From: Heloderma charlesbogerti
Lineage: Eukaryota > Chordata > Lepidosauria > Squamata > Helodermatidae
Assembly (NCBI GenBank): GCA_026122225.1
Contig: JANEZZ010002061.1
Span: 62,001-126,000, forward strand
Length of the DNA: 64,000 nucleotides
Reading direction: 5' to 3'
Part shown: positions 1 to 14,300 of the stretch, one piece after another
Position numbering within the stretch: position 1 is the first letter of the stretch
Layout of the letters: the number at the start of each line of letters is the position of its first letter
The notes under the pieces: model-generated
Told to the model about the DNA's origin: nothing
What the model saw: only the letters and a program-made list of their open reading frames with translations
Databases searched by the model: none
Translations under genes and position numbers: made by a program

Positions 1-490
1 GTCCATTTTAGTTGGCTGATTCCCAAGATGTCGATGTTCAATCTTGCCATCTCATGTTTGACCACCTCCAGCTTACCTTGATTCATTGATCTTACATTCC
101 AGGTTCCTAAACAGTATTGTTCTTTACAGCATCGGATTTTCTTTTCACCACCAGACACATCCACAGCTGAGTGTCCTTTCGGCTTTGGCCCAGCCGCTTC
201 ACTCTTTCTGGCGCTACTTGGAAATACCCTCTGCTCTTCCCCAGTAGTATATTGGACACCTTCCGACCTGAGGGGCTCATCTTCCGGCATCATCTCTTTT
301 AGCCTTGTGATACGTTCCATGGGGTTTTCTTGGCAAGAATACTGGAGTGGGTTGCCATTTCCTTCTCCAGTGGACCACATTTTGTCAGAACTCTCTGCCA
401 TGACCTGTCCGTCTTGGGTGGCCCTGCACGGCATAGCTTATGGCTTCACTGAGTTACGCAAGCCCCTTCGCCACAACAAGGCAGTGATCC
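1..490 (-). mobile_element. BovB (RTE) LINE fragment, endonuclease end
   Basis: Read on the minus strand, the sequence matches the start of the BovB open reading frame. The part nearest the window edge encodes the beginning of the APE-type endonuclease (GTWNVRSMNQGKLEVVKHEM, then ISQLKW). The + strand text around 320-440 is the familiar BovB/ruminant repeat sequence. The residue after IS is Gln, where active copies of the family usually have the catalytic Glu. The element continues beyond the left edge, so its full extent is unknown. Confidence 0.85.
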
Positions 491-540
491 ATGAAGGGGA
501 GACATTGCCCACCCCTGCCTTAATTGAAAGTGCTGGGGAT

Positions 541-2198
541 TGAACCTAGGTCTTCCAAGCGCTAAATTTGAGCTGTTCCCTTCATGTATGAGGTTGACCC
601 AGGTCCACTCCATATCATCAAGAGGGTAATATAGAGAGCAGGTCCAGGTCAGACCACTCTCACTGACATTGACAGAACAATACCCAAGGGAACAAAGTTC
701 TCAACTGTCTGAAGTCTTTTTTGACGTTGTTACCGTGCACACAGATTGATATAGTACTACATACCAGGGGTGCACAAGCTTTTTGGCCCTGGTGGCTACG
801 TGCGATGCTGGCTTGAGGGTTTAGGGCCATTCATGCTCATCCCCCCTCCCCAGTGATCTTCTTTGCTGAGGAGGAGTGGAGAACCTTCTCTGCACCCCTT
901 CCTTCAGCTATCAGGATACAGATCACTCTTTCCTCACTGCTAGCAGCACGAGGGAAAGACTAGTCTGTATGAAATGAGGGGCAGGGGGATTCAGCAGCAG
1001 AGGGGTCAGAATAGCCCTAGATGGCCACACCTAAAGCCTGGGGGGCACACATGTAGCCCTGGGCTATAGGTTGTCCACTGCTGCTATCACTTGTCTATGC
1101 AAACATACAAGAGAGGAGGGATCAGAGCACCTCTTTTGCATGGAAGAGGGTTGACCAAGGGTCAATCCCCAGTTAAAAGAATCAGGTAGCAGGTGATGAG
1201 AGTTCGCATGACACTATAACCCATAGTCTAATTAAACCATGGAGGATTATTTTTTACCCATACCTAAGCCACAGTGGTGCCACCAGACGATCGAGCAGTG
1301 CGTTGCTTGTTTTCACAAGTCATGGGTTGTTTCCCTCTGCCTTCCTCGCCCACTCCCATCATGTATTGCTGGGGCCTTTGCAGCATGGAAGGGCGGGCAA
1401 CTGCTGGCAAGGCTTCACTACGTCAGCAACCTCTTCACCGTAGGTCCGCTGTTTTCTGGGCATGTATTAATCTTTGGCTGCTCCCAGGGATGCTCATACT
1501 GTCCCGATGAAAACCTTCCCTTCCCCTTCTGCCCGCTTCACCTTGAAGCCTTGTTTTAGCAGAACAAAATCCACCCTCGCCCCGCCCTGGCTGCCCACTT
1601 CCCATTTGAACCTTCTCTGAGCAGTAAAACATCCTTGCTACCATCAGTTGGTGCTGGAAGGAGCTGTGGGACTCGATTGCTGCACCAGCCGGACAACCAC
1701 ATTTCATTCACCCCCTCCTCCACCCCTTTTCCACCCCACCAGAGATGAAGGGAAACCACAGTTCAATGAAGGAATCTTGTTTAGCTGCACCTCTTGCCAG
1801 TCTGCACTGATGCATTAACTTTTCAGACAATACTGAAACCCAAATCCTTGTGAACCTGGTCTTGATTGAATATTGGGAAGAGCTTTTCCAGTGTCTAGCT
1901 GCCTCTGCTCTAATTGCTGTAAGGAGAAATACAATGGGCTGCAAATTTCTCCCTCCAAAGAATGAAGGAGTGTTGCTCCGAATGGGTGGCTATTACAAGT
2001 TGATTTTTCAATTTTTCTGATGCTGTTTTCTATAGCTCTCGGTTTAATTCCATGATTAAGGGTGTTTTGTGGTGTTTTTTATTTTTTATTTTTTTATTTG
2101 TAAACAAAAAAATAGGCAGTGTCTAAATGGTGAAAGAAAGAAATGTTATTACATTGCAGTATTTGTATTTTTTCCCCTCTTTGGTTTGGGTTCTGCAG
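541..2198 (+). other. Intron of the PACS-family gene, few recognisable features
   Basis: This is non-coding sequence before the first PACS exon in the window. I see no exon of the family in it. A weak tRNA-SINE-like scrap is present around 1113-1190 (GCACCTCTTTTGCATGGA, then a CAATCCCCAG B-box remnant). The stretch 2070-2110 is T-rich and precedes the polypyrimidine tract of the acceptor at 2198. Confidence 0.5.
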
Positions 2199-2350
2199 GT
2201 TTTGGATTCCGATCCAGTGGATCAGACCCAAGAAGTGGAGGAGGACCTGGGCCTGCTTTACGACAGCCTCGAGGAATGCAACAACAGCGACAGCGGCCCT
2301 GAGATAGAGGATAATGAAAGCGTCCACAGCACTCCTAAGCCTACCCTGAG
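2199..2350 (+). CDS. PACS exon a: acidic cluster
   Basis: The acceptor is TTCTGCAG and the donor is GTGAGA; the exon is phase 0 in and leaves two bases. It encodes residues 1-50 of the window model, with [20 protein letters not shown] and the STPKP motif. This is the CK2-type acidic segment that in PACS1 acts as the autoregulatory switch. Confidence 0.93.
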
Positions 2351-5300
2351 GTGAGAGCTGGCAGAAGAATGACAGGCCGCTTCTGGCTTCAGGAGCTGTG
2401 GCAAGGAGGCTTTTGTGCATTGCAGGAGCTTCCTCTGTGCTCCAAAATGCCTGCCTCTCCCCGAGTTAAAGTAATCTCCCACCCAGTCCCTGCACTAGAA
2501 GCAGGAATCTTATGGCATGATTCTGTGCACGCCTACTCAGTAGTGAGTGCTGTTGATTCCAGTGGGACTTGCTCTCAGATAAGGCTTGCAGCCTTACTTT
2601 CCTTTCCTGCGGCGTAGCTGGGCTCTTTGCTGGCATCCCAACACGAGGGTGGGAGCCGGTGACTTACAGAACACGACTTCTGTGCTCTTCATTCATATGC
2701 TGGGAAAAGGGAGGCTTGGGGCCATAAAGTAGCTGGGTGATAGATGCTGATAACTTGAAGCTGACCTTGGATTTGACAGGCTGATAGAGAGCCCTGTGTG
2801 AGCTGCAAGGGACCAACGGGGATTGATGGAGCAGCAAAGCACCTCAGTAGCAACTGGGGGAGGGTGTTACTATCGCATCCCTTGCTGCCTTGGAACCAGG
2901 CCCCTCACGTGCATCTGCGGGAGGGACAGAGAGAGAGAGACAGGGAGGGCACAGTCACATTTCAGAGCCTGCTAGAGGAGTGACACCAGGTGGTGTCCAT
3001 GTTCACACAGCCTTAGAATGTTTGTGTGTGCGTGTGCCTGTCTCTGTATTTCAATCCTCATCCTTTCTGATCCAGCAGATCTCCCCATTCTCAAATAGGA
3101 TATTGTAAGAGCTGGGCAGGGTGCAAAAAAGGGTAGCCTAGACAATCAAGTGGGTTGGTGCACCTTCCTGACCAAGCTAAAGCAGCCTGCCCCAACCCGG
3201 CACCTTCCAGGTGTGTTGGAATACAACTCCCACCATCCCTGGGGATGATGGGAGCTGTAGTTCAACACTCCTGGAAGGTGTCAGGTTGGGGCTGGATGAA
3301 TGCATCTGGGGCTTTTTAGTTTAGAAGAAAACAGAGTTGGGGTGGGGGGGCGCACGCACACAATAAAAGAGTTGTGCAAAAGGTTGTATGATGTGGAGGA
3401 AATGGAGACTTTTTTCCCCCTTCCTTCATTCATAACTAGGGATGTGTAAAAATACGCTCTGTGTTTCACGGATTGTCAGGAGCCTTTTGTTCTGTCGTCC
3501 GCTCAGAGACGGATGCGAATTTTTTTTCCATCATGTGGAAAAATACGCAAGTAATTCTGTAAGCACTTTCCTAATTATTTACATAATTTACCTTAGTACA
3601 TAACGTTTAGTGTATTGTCCCCCATTCCATTCAATTTTCCCTCAGTAGAAACTTGCATATTTTCCTACGAATAAATATGCATACATTTTGGGAAAGTTAA
3701 AAAAAAATCTGAAAGTCCACGGATTCCATACGACCCAAGGGGTCGCTCTGCAGCGGATTCCGCAGGTCGGATTCTTAGAAATCCGAGCGCATTTTAGTCC
3801 ATTTTGAATTTCTCGAGCATCCTTACTCATAACATGAGAACTTGGGGTCACCTGAGGAAACTGGCCGTGGGTTCATGACAGACAAAAAAGCCCCTCTTCC
3901 CATGGCACGTTTATGGAATTGGGGAGTTCAGATGTGACCATGGCCGCTGGCTTAGATGGCTTTCAAGGGGCATTGGAGGAATCCATGGAAAGTATGTCTC
4001 TTCAGTTGCTATTAGCCATAATGGCTAAATAGAAGAGTTGGAAGGCTCCTCAGAGGTCATCTAGTCTAACCCGCTGTTGATGCCAGAAATCTACTGCTAC
4101 AGCATCCCTGACAGATGGCCATCCAGCCTCTGCTTAAAACCCCCTAAGAAAGGAGAGTCTGCCACCTTCCAAGGCAGCCTGTGCCACTGTTGGACAATGT
4201 GTACCATTAGGACGTTCTTCCTAATGTTGAGTTGAAATCCCCTTTCTTGCCATTTAACCTTTTGGTTCAAGAACTGCTCTCTGGAGCAAACTTCCCCAAC
4301 CTGATGCCCTCCAGGTGCGTTGGACAGCAATGCCCATCATTCTCAGCCAACGGCCATGGTGGCTCGGAATGGTGGGAGTTGCTGTCCAACACATTTGGAG
4401 GTCACCAGGTTGGGGTAGGTTGCCCTGGGGCAACAGAAAACATGTTTGCCCCATCGTCTATGTGACTCAGTATTTGGAGGTGGTTCTCCTGTCGCCTCTT
4501 AATTGTCTCTTCTCCAGACCCAACTCCTTCAAGCTTCTTTAACCTTCTTTGTTGCCCTGCTCTGGCCTGTGAAGTGGAACCTTCAAATTCGTTGTTAATG
4601 TGGGGTGGAGACAACAGTAGGGGAGGGCTGTCGCCCTTCTGGTGACCTTTCAGCCCTCAGATGTGCTTGAAAAGGTCCCACTCATTGCTGAGGTTCAGAA
4701 TATGGCTTTGTACAACTTCCAAAAAAACAAAGTTCCACAATGGTGGAGGAACTGCTAGGAATGCCCTCCTACATACTGAACCTGGTGTGCAGATGACAAA
4801 AGTGCTAGTGGTGGGCATCTTGGATGGCTGTGAAGATTGCCATGGGACATATGGTGATCTTGTCTTTCAGCTTTGCAAATTAGCCCTCAAGGTTTACAGG
4901 CCTGTTTCCCCCTTTTCTTGAAAATATTTTTCATCTCATTGACAGCCTGAAAGGAGAGGGGGAGAAACCCTTTCTCCCCCAGTTTACAAAAATTTCCCTG
5001 CCTGGTCACCTGGAGGCAATTGTTACTCCCCACAAATGACTATGGGAGTGGCTTTTTATAAGCCTGTAGAATGGACCAGTCAGCTCCAGAGACGGCGCTT
5101 CTGTAAGGGGTCCTAGGAATTGCCCTGAGCAGGAGTCTACCCACCCAAATGTCTCCATCTTCGGTGGCGCATTACCAGCCTGTATTTGAGGCAGTTGGCG
5201 TCAACTGCTGGATGTTAGAGAAACACTTTTGTGTCTTTTCCTTTATCCCTTGGAGCTCTAGGCCTCCCTTGTGTTCCCTGCCCCCAGTCGTTATGTTTCT

Positions 5301-8300
5301 TCTGTGCTGGCTAGAACTGCAGCTCTGATGTACCAGGAAGGGGTGGTCAGTACGACGTCTCAGATATCTTACATTGGGAGCAGCACAGAGCCCTGTTCCT
5401 GACTCCGTGCAGAAGGCAGCGTGCTGAACAGGCCAGCCTTTGGCGCGGATCTGGGAGCTGGGTCTGTGTCGGCACACATCTCTTTGCAAAATCCAGCTCC
5501 AGGCTGGAGCCAAAGTGGATCTTCTTACCTTTGCCTCTCCCCCTACAACGTCTTAGTTAGCTTACTGCAGCCTGCCAGATGGGTTGTGCTGCAACTCCCA
5601 TCATCCTCAGCCAGCATGGCTAAGGATGATGGGAGTTGCAGTCCAACCTATATCAAGGGCTGCCTTAGCATGTTGTGATTTATTCTGCCCCCCCCCCCCA
5701 TTTCAAGAGGGATGCGAGTGATACCTTTACCTGCGGTGTCCATTTTGCTTTGTGGGAGAACCTAGGTGGTTGGGAGAGACGTGGCTTTTCCTAGCTGGAG
5801 GTAGAGAAGCTTTGCTCTGTGGTGTCCTTTCTCTGTCACCAATTGATGCCTTTATTTTTTCGACTCTGCTCACCGGGACCTGCCCCTCCCCTCCCGCTCT
5901 GTCTCCTCGTGTTGCCAGGCGGCCGGGGCTCTGGTGATGGGTGTGCTTGCCTTGTGGTGCTCCGTGGGGGCAGAGGCCGGGGAGGGATTCGAGCTGGGGG
6001 TTACGGTGACTTCACTTCTTCCTCACTTCTCTTCCTGCCCGTCTCCCTGTCTGTCTGTCCGTCCGTCCGTCTGTTTCTTCTGCAGGCGCTTCTTTGAGGG
6101 CGTCTCTCACTCTGGTTCCCAGACTGAGATCAGCAGTCTGCACGGCCAAAAGGGGCAGGAGCGAGAGTCGGGCAGCCCTGTGAGTTGTTACTCCTCCTCC
6201 TCTTCCACTACCAGCCTGTCTGCCTGGCCCTCCTCCCCTCCGCAGCCTACGTGCTGTTGGGAACAACCCCTGCTCTGTTTCTTCCTCCTTTTTCTCTCTT
6301 TCCTTGATGAGCTGCTTCCTTCCCCAGTATAGGAGAGGTGGGTTAGGAGCAGGCCAGCTGGACGCGCTGGCCCAGCAGGGGTCATCCTGGGCCCTGCAGT
6401 GTTGGGGGGCTCAGTGGCTTTCCCCCGCATACCCTCTCCTGGGGCACCTGGACCTGCTCCTGCTGCCACTGCCCGAGTCTGCACAGATGCACACAAAACG
6501 TGTTTTGATGTTTGTTTTTTTCACCTCCTCGTGGAACCGTACTGCCTTTGCTCCCTTCTTGGACCTGGAAGCTTCGCGACTAATCGCATCTCTCCTTTTT
6601 CCTGCGCCTCCTTGCCCTCCCCACCATCCAGGAAGAAGCAGAGAAGCGGAAAGTGGGTGTCCCTCGCACCCAAGACGAAGCTGCCATGGAAACCGTGGCT
6701 ATGGTGAGTACAGCGTGCCGGGCTGTTAGCGGGTCTTTTCTGGGCCCAGTTTTACCAACTTTGTGGTGCCATGTTTGGCCATGGAACATACCTGAATGTG
6801 GGAATGGCTGATCTGATCATGCTGCCCATCTGACCCCACCAGTCCACACAAGCAGGAGCTTCATCCCACACCAGTTCATCACTTGCTCTGGCACTTGATG
6901 AGCGTGAACAGTGGGGACAGAGCAGGCACGTTGTGCACAGGGGTGCCCCCAAAGGAGAAGGAACCTGCCGTTTTCAGGGGATACTTCACGATCTAAGAAC
7001 ACCAGAGCCTAGGATGTGTTCTTAGATGTGTTGCCTGCAGCCCCGGCCCTGGCCACTTGCTCCGGTCAAACTGCTACATTAGGCCACACGAGGGCAGTGC
7101 GGCTCACGTCTGAATCATCCAGAGTGCAACAGGCAGTGCAGAGCCTAAAGTTGCTTTCCCTGGGCAGATTCTTCCTCTGAGCAGGCTCACTGACGCGGGC
7201 TGCGCAGGGCAACTTTGAAAACTTCTAGAGTGGTAGCCAGGGAACCGGGGCTCATCCTCCCAGGAAGGGGAAGTCAACTAAACGTGCCTAACCGGGTGGT
7301 GTGAGCACCATCCCATGACATTCTCTTCCAATGACCCCATGAGCCGCAGCATCAGAGACTGCACAGCAGTAATACTCTTGCTGGTGACTGTGGGGAAGAA
7401 GATGAGTCTAGACCAGCCTTGTGCCCTGCAGATATGTTGGACTACAACTCCCATTACCCCCAGCCAGCATGGCTTCCACATCTAGAAGGAAACCGGGTTG
7501 CGGAAAGCTGAGCTAGAAGTTCACCGAACACATTGGCTCCCGGTGTGTAGGGAGCTTGTGACGTAGGTCCCTTTCCAGCGAGTGATCCGCCCAATACATG
7601 CTGTTGTAATACATCATGCAGAGAACTGTAGCCTGTGTTTCCCAGTGCCACACACAGAGAGTTAAATCATTTATCACTGGGGACGGATGTGGAACTGAAA
7701 ATCCTGCCAGCATTTTCTGAAGGGGTAGATTAAAATCAGTAGGATGTGCCAGTGGTATAGTGGAGCCAGGGCTCACAGGGACTCAGCACCAGCGCTTTCT
7801 TATTAGCAGAGATGCTGATGTCATCTGCCACCCCCTCTCAGAATTCCCCGTTCCCCCTGAGCTTGACTGCTCTTCTCACAGCAGCTGGGGGCAAATGGAT
7901 TTTTGTAACAGCAATCTATTGTTCCCTGTTATAATGCAAACCATTTTGGGGCGGCCTGGTCTTGAATGGGCAATTGAGATCCCTTAGCTCTACAAAGACC
8001 TGCTTCTGCTGGAGATGAAAACTGCTAGAAATGCTTTGCTGGTATGAATCAACACAGCTGCCTCCATGTTTGGACTCTTCTTGGGGGTGTGGCTATGGGG
8101 ACTGTCATGATGAGCGCCTGCATTTCCAAATGTATCACTACACCGCTGGATAGTGCACACCGGAGAAGTGGTGGCGGGGTGTGTGTCGTTCCTGTGTTTT
8201 AGGGACACGCTGCTTGGAAATGTGGTGGCACGTGAAGCTGTGTGTTTGTGTAAGGCAGAGGTGGGAAACTTGTGGCCCTCCTGACGTTTCGGCCCGCAAC

Positions 8301-11300
8301 TTCCATGAGCCCTAGCCAGTGCAGCCAGTGGTGAGGGATGATGGGAGTTGTAGGCCAAGACATCTGGAGGGCCACAAGTTGCCCACCTCTGGTGTAAGGT
8401 TATGGCTGTTTAGTAGAGGTGGCACCAATGGTTGCAGAGGTGGTCTTAGAGGTGTGGATGCATGGGGTGGGCACGTGTGCCTGTGGTTTCAGAAAGGCAG
8501 GGCACTTTTTTATTTTTCTTTAAATTCTCGTATGATATGCTGTATTTAAATATATTGTTTGAGGTTGTATTGTGCACACTCATTTATATATCTAGTATAA
8601 AATATATTACTGACTGTTGTAAGGTTGCTTTCAAGCTTTATTATTATATAACGTCATGATTTCATCTCTCTTTTTTTGCTGTTATTATTATTACTATTAT
8701 TATCATTACTATAAGACTACTAAGTAAGATTTTGGTTGCTTAAACTATTAAGCTTTATTACTACTATTATGTTCTAACTTAAGGGCAATATATGGTTGCT
8801 AGGAATGAATTGTAGGCCTGCTCCCTTGCTATAAGACTGATGATATGATATTGAAATGTAAGGTTGATTATCAATTTGTAATATTTTATATTAAAATATA
8901 CATATGGGATCTGAAGCCCATATGTTGTTGTTGTTGTTCAGTCGTTCAGTCGTGTCCGACTCTTCGTGACCCCATGGACCATAGCACGCCAGGCCTTCCT
9001 GTCCTGCGCTCTCTCCCGGAGCATGCTCAAGTTCATATTCATTGCATCCGTGATGCCATCTAGCCATCTCATCCTCTGCCGTCCCCTTCTCCTTCTGCCT
9101 TCAGTCTTTCCCAGCATCAGGGTCTTTTCCAGGGAGTTTTCTCTTCGCATTAGGTGGCCAAAATATTTGAGCTTCAGCTTCATTATCTGTCCTTCCAATG
9201 AGCACTCAGGGTTGATTTCCTTTAAGATGGACTGATTTGACCTCCTTGCAGTCCAGGGGACTCGTAAGAGTCTTCTCCAGCACCACAGTTCGAAAGCATC
9301 AATTCTTCGGCGCTCAGCCTTCCTTGGAGTTTAAATTTAACCTTTAAAAGGGGGGAGGGTCCTTCCCCCCCCCTTCTTCTTTTCGGAATTGTTGTGTCCT
9401 CCTAAGAATATTGTATTGTTAGGAAATTGTAGTTATTGATCAGGTTGTTGGTATTGTTTATTTCATTTATAAAGACAAAAGTAAATAAAAAGTATTCTCA
9501 AAAAAGAAAAGAAAGGCAGGGCACTTTGCATGGTCGTTTGAGAAGTGGGAAGAATTTGAAGCGAGGGGCTGGTGTTTCTTTGTCTGTTGGGGCAGCCAGC
9601 CTGGCCGAAGCGCTTGCTTTGTGGGACAGGCATGCTAGGGGAAGCAGCCAGTTGACATTCTCATGGGGCTCAGAACTTAAGCAGCCTCCCTCACTTACCC
9701 ACCCAAGACTGTCTGTGCATCCTCTCAGGAGTCGGAGGCAGACGAATCCTGCCCAGGAGGAACAGCAGAGACGGTCCTGAAGGAGAGCAGCCTGGACCGG
9801 CTGGCGCAGCTGAACAGCATAAGCAAGCCTGAATTCCCAGCCACCGTTTCCCCCAGGTAAAGAAGACCACATCCTTGGCAAGTGGCTGGCCTTGTTTGGA
9901 ATGGGAGCTGTGTTGACTCCGCTGAGCATGTTAGCTGTGGAACAAAGAACGTTGGCTTTGCAGGTGGGAGATTTGGGTCCAAATCCCTATTCGGCTGTGC
10001 AGTGAGGGGGCCTTCGCAAAGGCCCTGTCTCTTGGCTTGACTTGCCTTGCAGGCAGTTGCAAAGGCAAATACCTGAAAGAGCTCAAATGCAATCCATTGC
10101 AACTCAATTAATTTGAGGGGCAGCTGCCAAGAACGTCTCCCCAGGCAGCCTTCCAGCCCTAACTTGGCACATATTTGTTATCAGTGACCTTTGTTTTTAT
10201 GGGACTTTGAATGAATATATAGTTCCTGAATTTAATTGTAACTGTTTTTGCATGGCTTTTAGCTCATACGTTGCCTTGACAGGGTTTTACACTTAAAGGT
10301 GGCCTAAAAATAATTATAAATAAGCAAACAAATAAATAGTAAAAGCGGAGGGAGGGGGATGCCGTTGACTGATCTTTACAGATGGAATGAGACATAGTGG
10401 CTCTTCGTGGTGACCGCTGACTGCTCTCTCAAGCCACCTGAAGGGTCCACTGCAAATGTCATGGACTTGGTAGTCTCACTCTCGCTGGGCCTCGGCCTGC
10501 TGCTGCTGACTTGCATACTCTGGCTAGCGGTGGCTGCTCAGTGGCCTGGTAGAATCCCACCTCTCGAATCTCCAAGTCCACCTCCCCACAGCTCTTTTCT
10601 GATGACCATTCCTTGTCCTTCAGCAAAGCTGAGAACAAGCAGCTCTGGCGCCCCCGCAGCATGTCCGTCAAGGACAGGCAGAACTCCAAGGGCCACGGTG
10701 ACCGGACCGGCAGCCTGGACAGCGAGAGCTCCCCGGACTCTCGGCAGAATACCCAGGTCTGGCTGCGGAGGGCCAGGGTGGGGTGTGGGGGGATCCTAGG
10801 GAGAGGAAGGCTTTTTCCCGGACAGTGGCTGAGTCTCCTGCAAGGGGCAAGGGGTGGGTGGGAGGGAGTGCAGAGCCCAAATGAGGGAAACGTTTGCAAA
10901 CTCTGGCGATGCAACATGGGCCAGGAGGTCCCTCTGGCCTTGGTGACCCTCGGCTGTTTGGGCAGCCAGCCCTGTGGTGGCGGGGTAGCTGTTCACAGCG
11001 CCTCTGAAAGCTGCTCTGCTTTGCTTTGCTGCTCCAGGTGCCTCGGAAGTCTGTGTATGACCAGCTCAACCAGATCCTGGTCTCGGATGAACAGCTGCCA
11101 GAGAGCATCATCCTGGTGAACATCGGCGAGTGGCAAGGCCAGGTGAGGAGCCCGGGGCAGGGGCTGGGCAGGGAAGCCTCCATGCCAGCGAACGGCTGCT
11201 CTATGCACTGCATCTCAGCCATCCTTCCCGATCCTGCACTGCTGCTAGGTTTTATTGTGGTTGTATTGTTATATTGTGGTTTTAATGTTCTATATATTTT

Positions 11301-14300
11301 AAATTGTTTTATTGTGTGTTGTTTGGTTTTAATTTTTGTGAACCGCCCAGAGAGCTTCAGCTATTGGGCGGTATAGAAATGAAATGAAATAAAAAATGAA
11401 AATGAAAATCCTGGTGCCCTCCAGGTGTGTCGGGCCGCAACTCCCATCATCCCCAGCCAGCATGGCCTTGTTGGCTGGGGATGATTGGAATTGCGGCCCG
11501 ACACACCTGGAGGGCGCCAGGTTGGAGAAGACCGCTCTAACCCAATGTGCTGCAGCAGTGGTCCCGGCAGGACAGCCTCTCCAGATGATCACAGGAGCCT
11601 CCTGGTGGACTCTGACAAAGGCTCACAAAGCCCAGCATGCCGTTTCCCACACTGGCCGGCCAGATGCCCCAGGGAAGCCCCCAAGCAGGTCATGGGGGCA
11701 ACAACCCACTCCCCCTCGCCTTCAGAGGCATGGCGGCTCTGATCCACGAGGTAGCATGTTGCCATCAACAGCTTCGCCCTCCATGAATTGGCCTAGTCCT
11801 CTTTCGAAGCCTCCTACGGGTGCTTCCAGGCAAAGCTTTCGTCGCACCGTCACCCTGCCTCGATCAAGGAATTTTACATCGTTGTCGGCTTCCACTCGTA
11901 ACTCTCCCGTATTTTCCCACCACGTCTCCTGTCTTTTTTCTTACTGTGGAAAATCTGTTAAGGGAGAAAAAGGTGGAATAGCTGCACAATGCTTTCTGAA
12001 TGGTAGCGCTAGGAGCCCTCCATTGGTGGCCATTCCCAAACCTGGTGGAAGCCGATTCCACAGTGTTGCTCCGCGCTGTGTGCAGAAGTCCTTCCTTGTA
12101 CATGTCCTGAAGCTCTCGCCATTCACCTTCACGTGGAGGAGAAGGCTGTCAATGGCTGCTAGTCCCCCTGGCTCTGTGGTACCTCTTGTGTGAGTGGAAG
12201 AACGCCTGCGTACGTATTTCTAGGCGCAAAGATGACTGCAGACGCTGACTGCAGCCAGGAAATCAGAAGGCGTCTACTTCTTGGGAGGAGAGCGATGACA
12301 AATCTTGATAAAATAGTGAAGAGCAGAGACACCACGCTGACAACAAAGGTCCGCATAGTTAAAGCAATGGTATTCCCCGTAGTAACCTATGGCTGCGAGA
12401 GCTGGATCATAAGGAAGGCTGAGTGAAGAAAGATAGATGCTTTTGAACTGTGGTGCTGTAGGAAAATTCTGAGAGTGCCTTGGACTGCGAGAAGATCAAA
12501 CCAGTCCATCCTCCAGGAAATAAAGCCAGACTGCTCACTTGAGGGGATGATATTAAAGGCAAAACTGAAGTACTTTGGCCACATCATGAGAAGACAGGGT
12601 ACCCTGGAGAAGATGCTGATGCTAGGGAAAGTGGAAGGCAAAAGGAAGAGGGGCCGACCAAGGGCAAGATAGATGGATGATATTCTGGAGGTGACGGGCT
12701 CGACCTTGGGGGAGCTGGGGGTGGCGACGGGTGACAGGAAGCTCTGGCGTGGGCTGGTCCATGAAGTCACGAAGAGTCAGAAGTGACTGAGCGAATAAAC
12801 AACAACATGCCTGTGTACACCAGTTGCTGGGGAATGTGGGCAGGAAGGTGCTGTTGCATTCATGCCCTGCTTGTGGGTTTCCCATGGGCAGCTGGTTGGC
12901 CACTGTGTGAACAGAATGCTGGACTAGATGGGCCCTTGGCCTGATCCAGCAGGGCTCTTCTTAAGTTCTTATGACCCTGCCTTGATTCTAGTCTCCTCCC
13001 GATCCACTTGCTCCACACCATGGCTCAAAGAAGCCAGCCAGGCCAAGGCAAAAATACTGCCAGGGTATTTAGCCTGAGAAAGAATGCATTCATCACCCCA
13101 AAATTCTTTTCATTTTATTAACTTGTGTTTTTCCCATTAAGATGGGAAAAAATGGCCCACAACCAAAAGTATTAAAAATTGTAAAATACAATGCAAAAGC
13201 AGCAAACCTCCCTTGGCTTGGTTTGGCATTAGCTTGGTATTTACAGAGTTCTTCCAGGAAAAGCTTGACTATTTTTTAATATTCCTTCCTGACTCATCAT
13301 GTCTTTTTTTAGGTTTTGCATTCCCTTTTGTCAGTGTTAAAAAGCAATTCTGTTTTTCAGTGAGTTTTAAGCTGCCCCCCCAAATGTCATCTATTTTTTG
13401 TCCATGTCCTGGACAATAATCGTAGCTCTACCAGAGTTGTGCAAAAGTCCCCCGAGGCTGATTTGGAAAGCTGTGGTGAACAGTGCAGTCTCAGAGCTAA
13501 GACACAGCTCAGGGAAAGACCAGTTCCTTGGGAGCAAGGAGGCACTGGTTATCTATTAATTTCCACCGCCACCCCAGTGAAGGTGATAGTAATGACCTAG
13601 CTCTAAAAATTCTAAAGCTCTAAACCAACCTTTCCCAATCTGGTGCTCTCTAGATGTTTAAGGCTACAAAACCGATAATCCCTGACTACTGGCTATGCTG
13701 GCTGGGGATAGGGAGTTGTAGTCCAAAACGTATGGAGGGCACCAGGTGGGGAATGGCTCCTCTCAACAGTTTGAGATCTGGTTATGTGAAGGACTGCTTG
13801 TGCCTGTGTGAACCTGTCTGGGCCTTGAGATCAGCTTCAGAGGTTCAGCATCAAATCAGCATTGAGATTTTTTAGATTTGGTGGGCACAAAACGGGGCCT
13901 TTTAGGGAGTGGCCCCATGTTTGTGGAATTCCCTCCTTGGGGAGATGTATATGGCCCCTACTCTACTCTACTTTAAACAGACCATGGAAACCTTTTAATT
14001 TCAAACTGTTTTTTAATAGGTGGTGCTCTGTATTGTTTTCACTGCTGCTGGTTGTAATGTCTTGTAATGTTTTAGTTTTAGATTGTGTTTTTATTGCTTC
14101 CTGATGTATCGCGTTGTATGGTTTTGATGTAAGCCACCGAGGAAGGATTTTGCCCTGGAAGGCAACATATAAACTTTCAAAATAATTAAGCCCTCCCTTG
14201 AGCCATATGATAGATGAGCCCTGCCCCCAGCCCTAACTACAATCATAAGAATCATAAGAAGAGCCATGTTGGATCAAACCAAAGGCCTAATTAGTCCTGC

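Noticed and set aside
1239..1559. 106-codon + strand frame before the first PACS exon
   Set aside because: It does not resemble PACS exons upstream of the acidic cluster and lacks flanking splice sites in a matching phase.
11396..12193. 265-codon + strand frame
   Set aside because: It spans an L2 tail, a palindromic MITE and LINE-like remnants; there is no homology to a protein and no paired splice sites.
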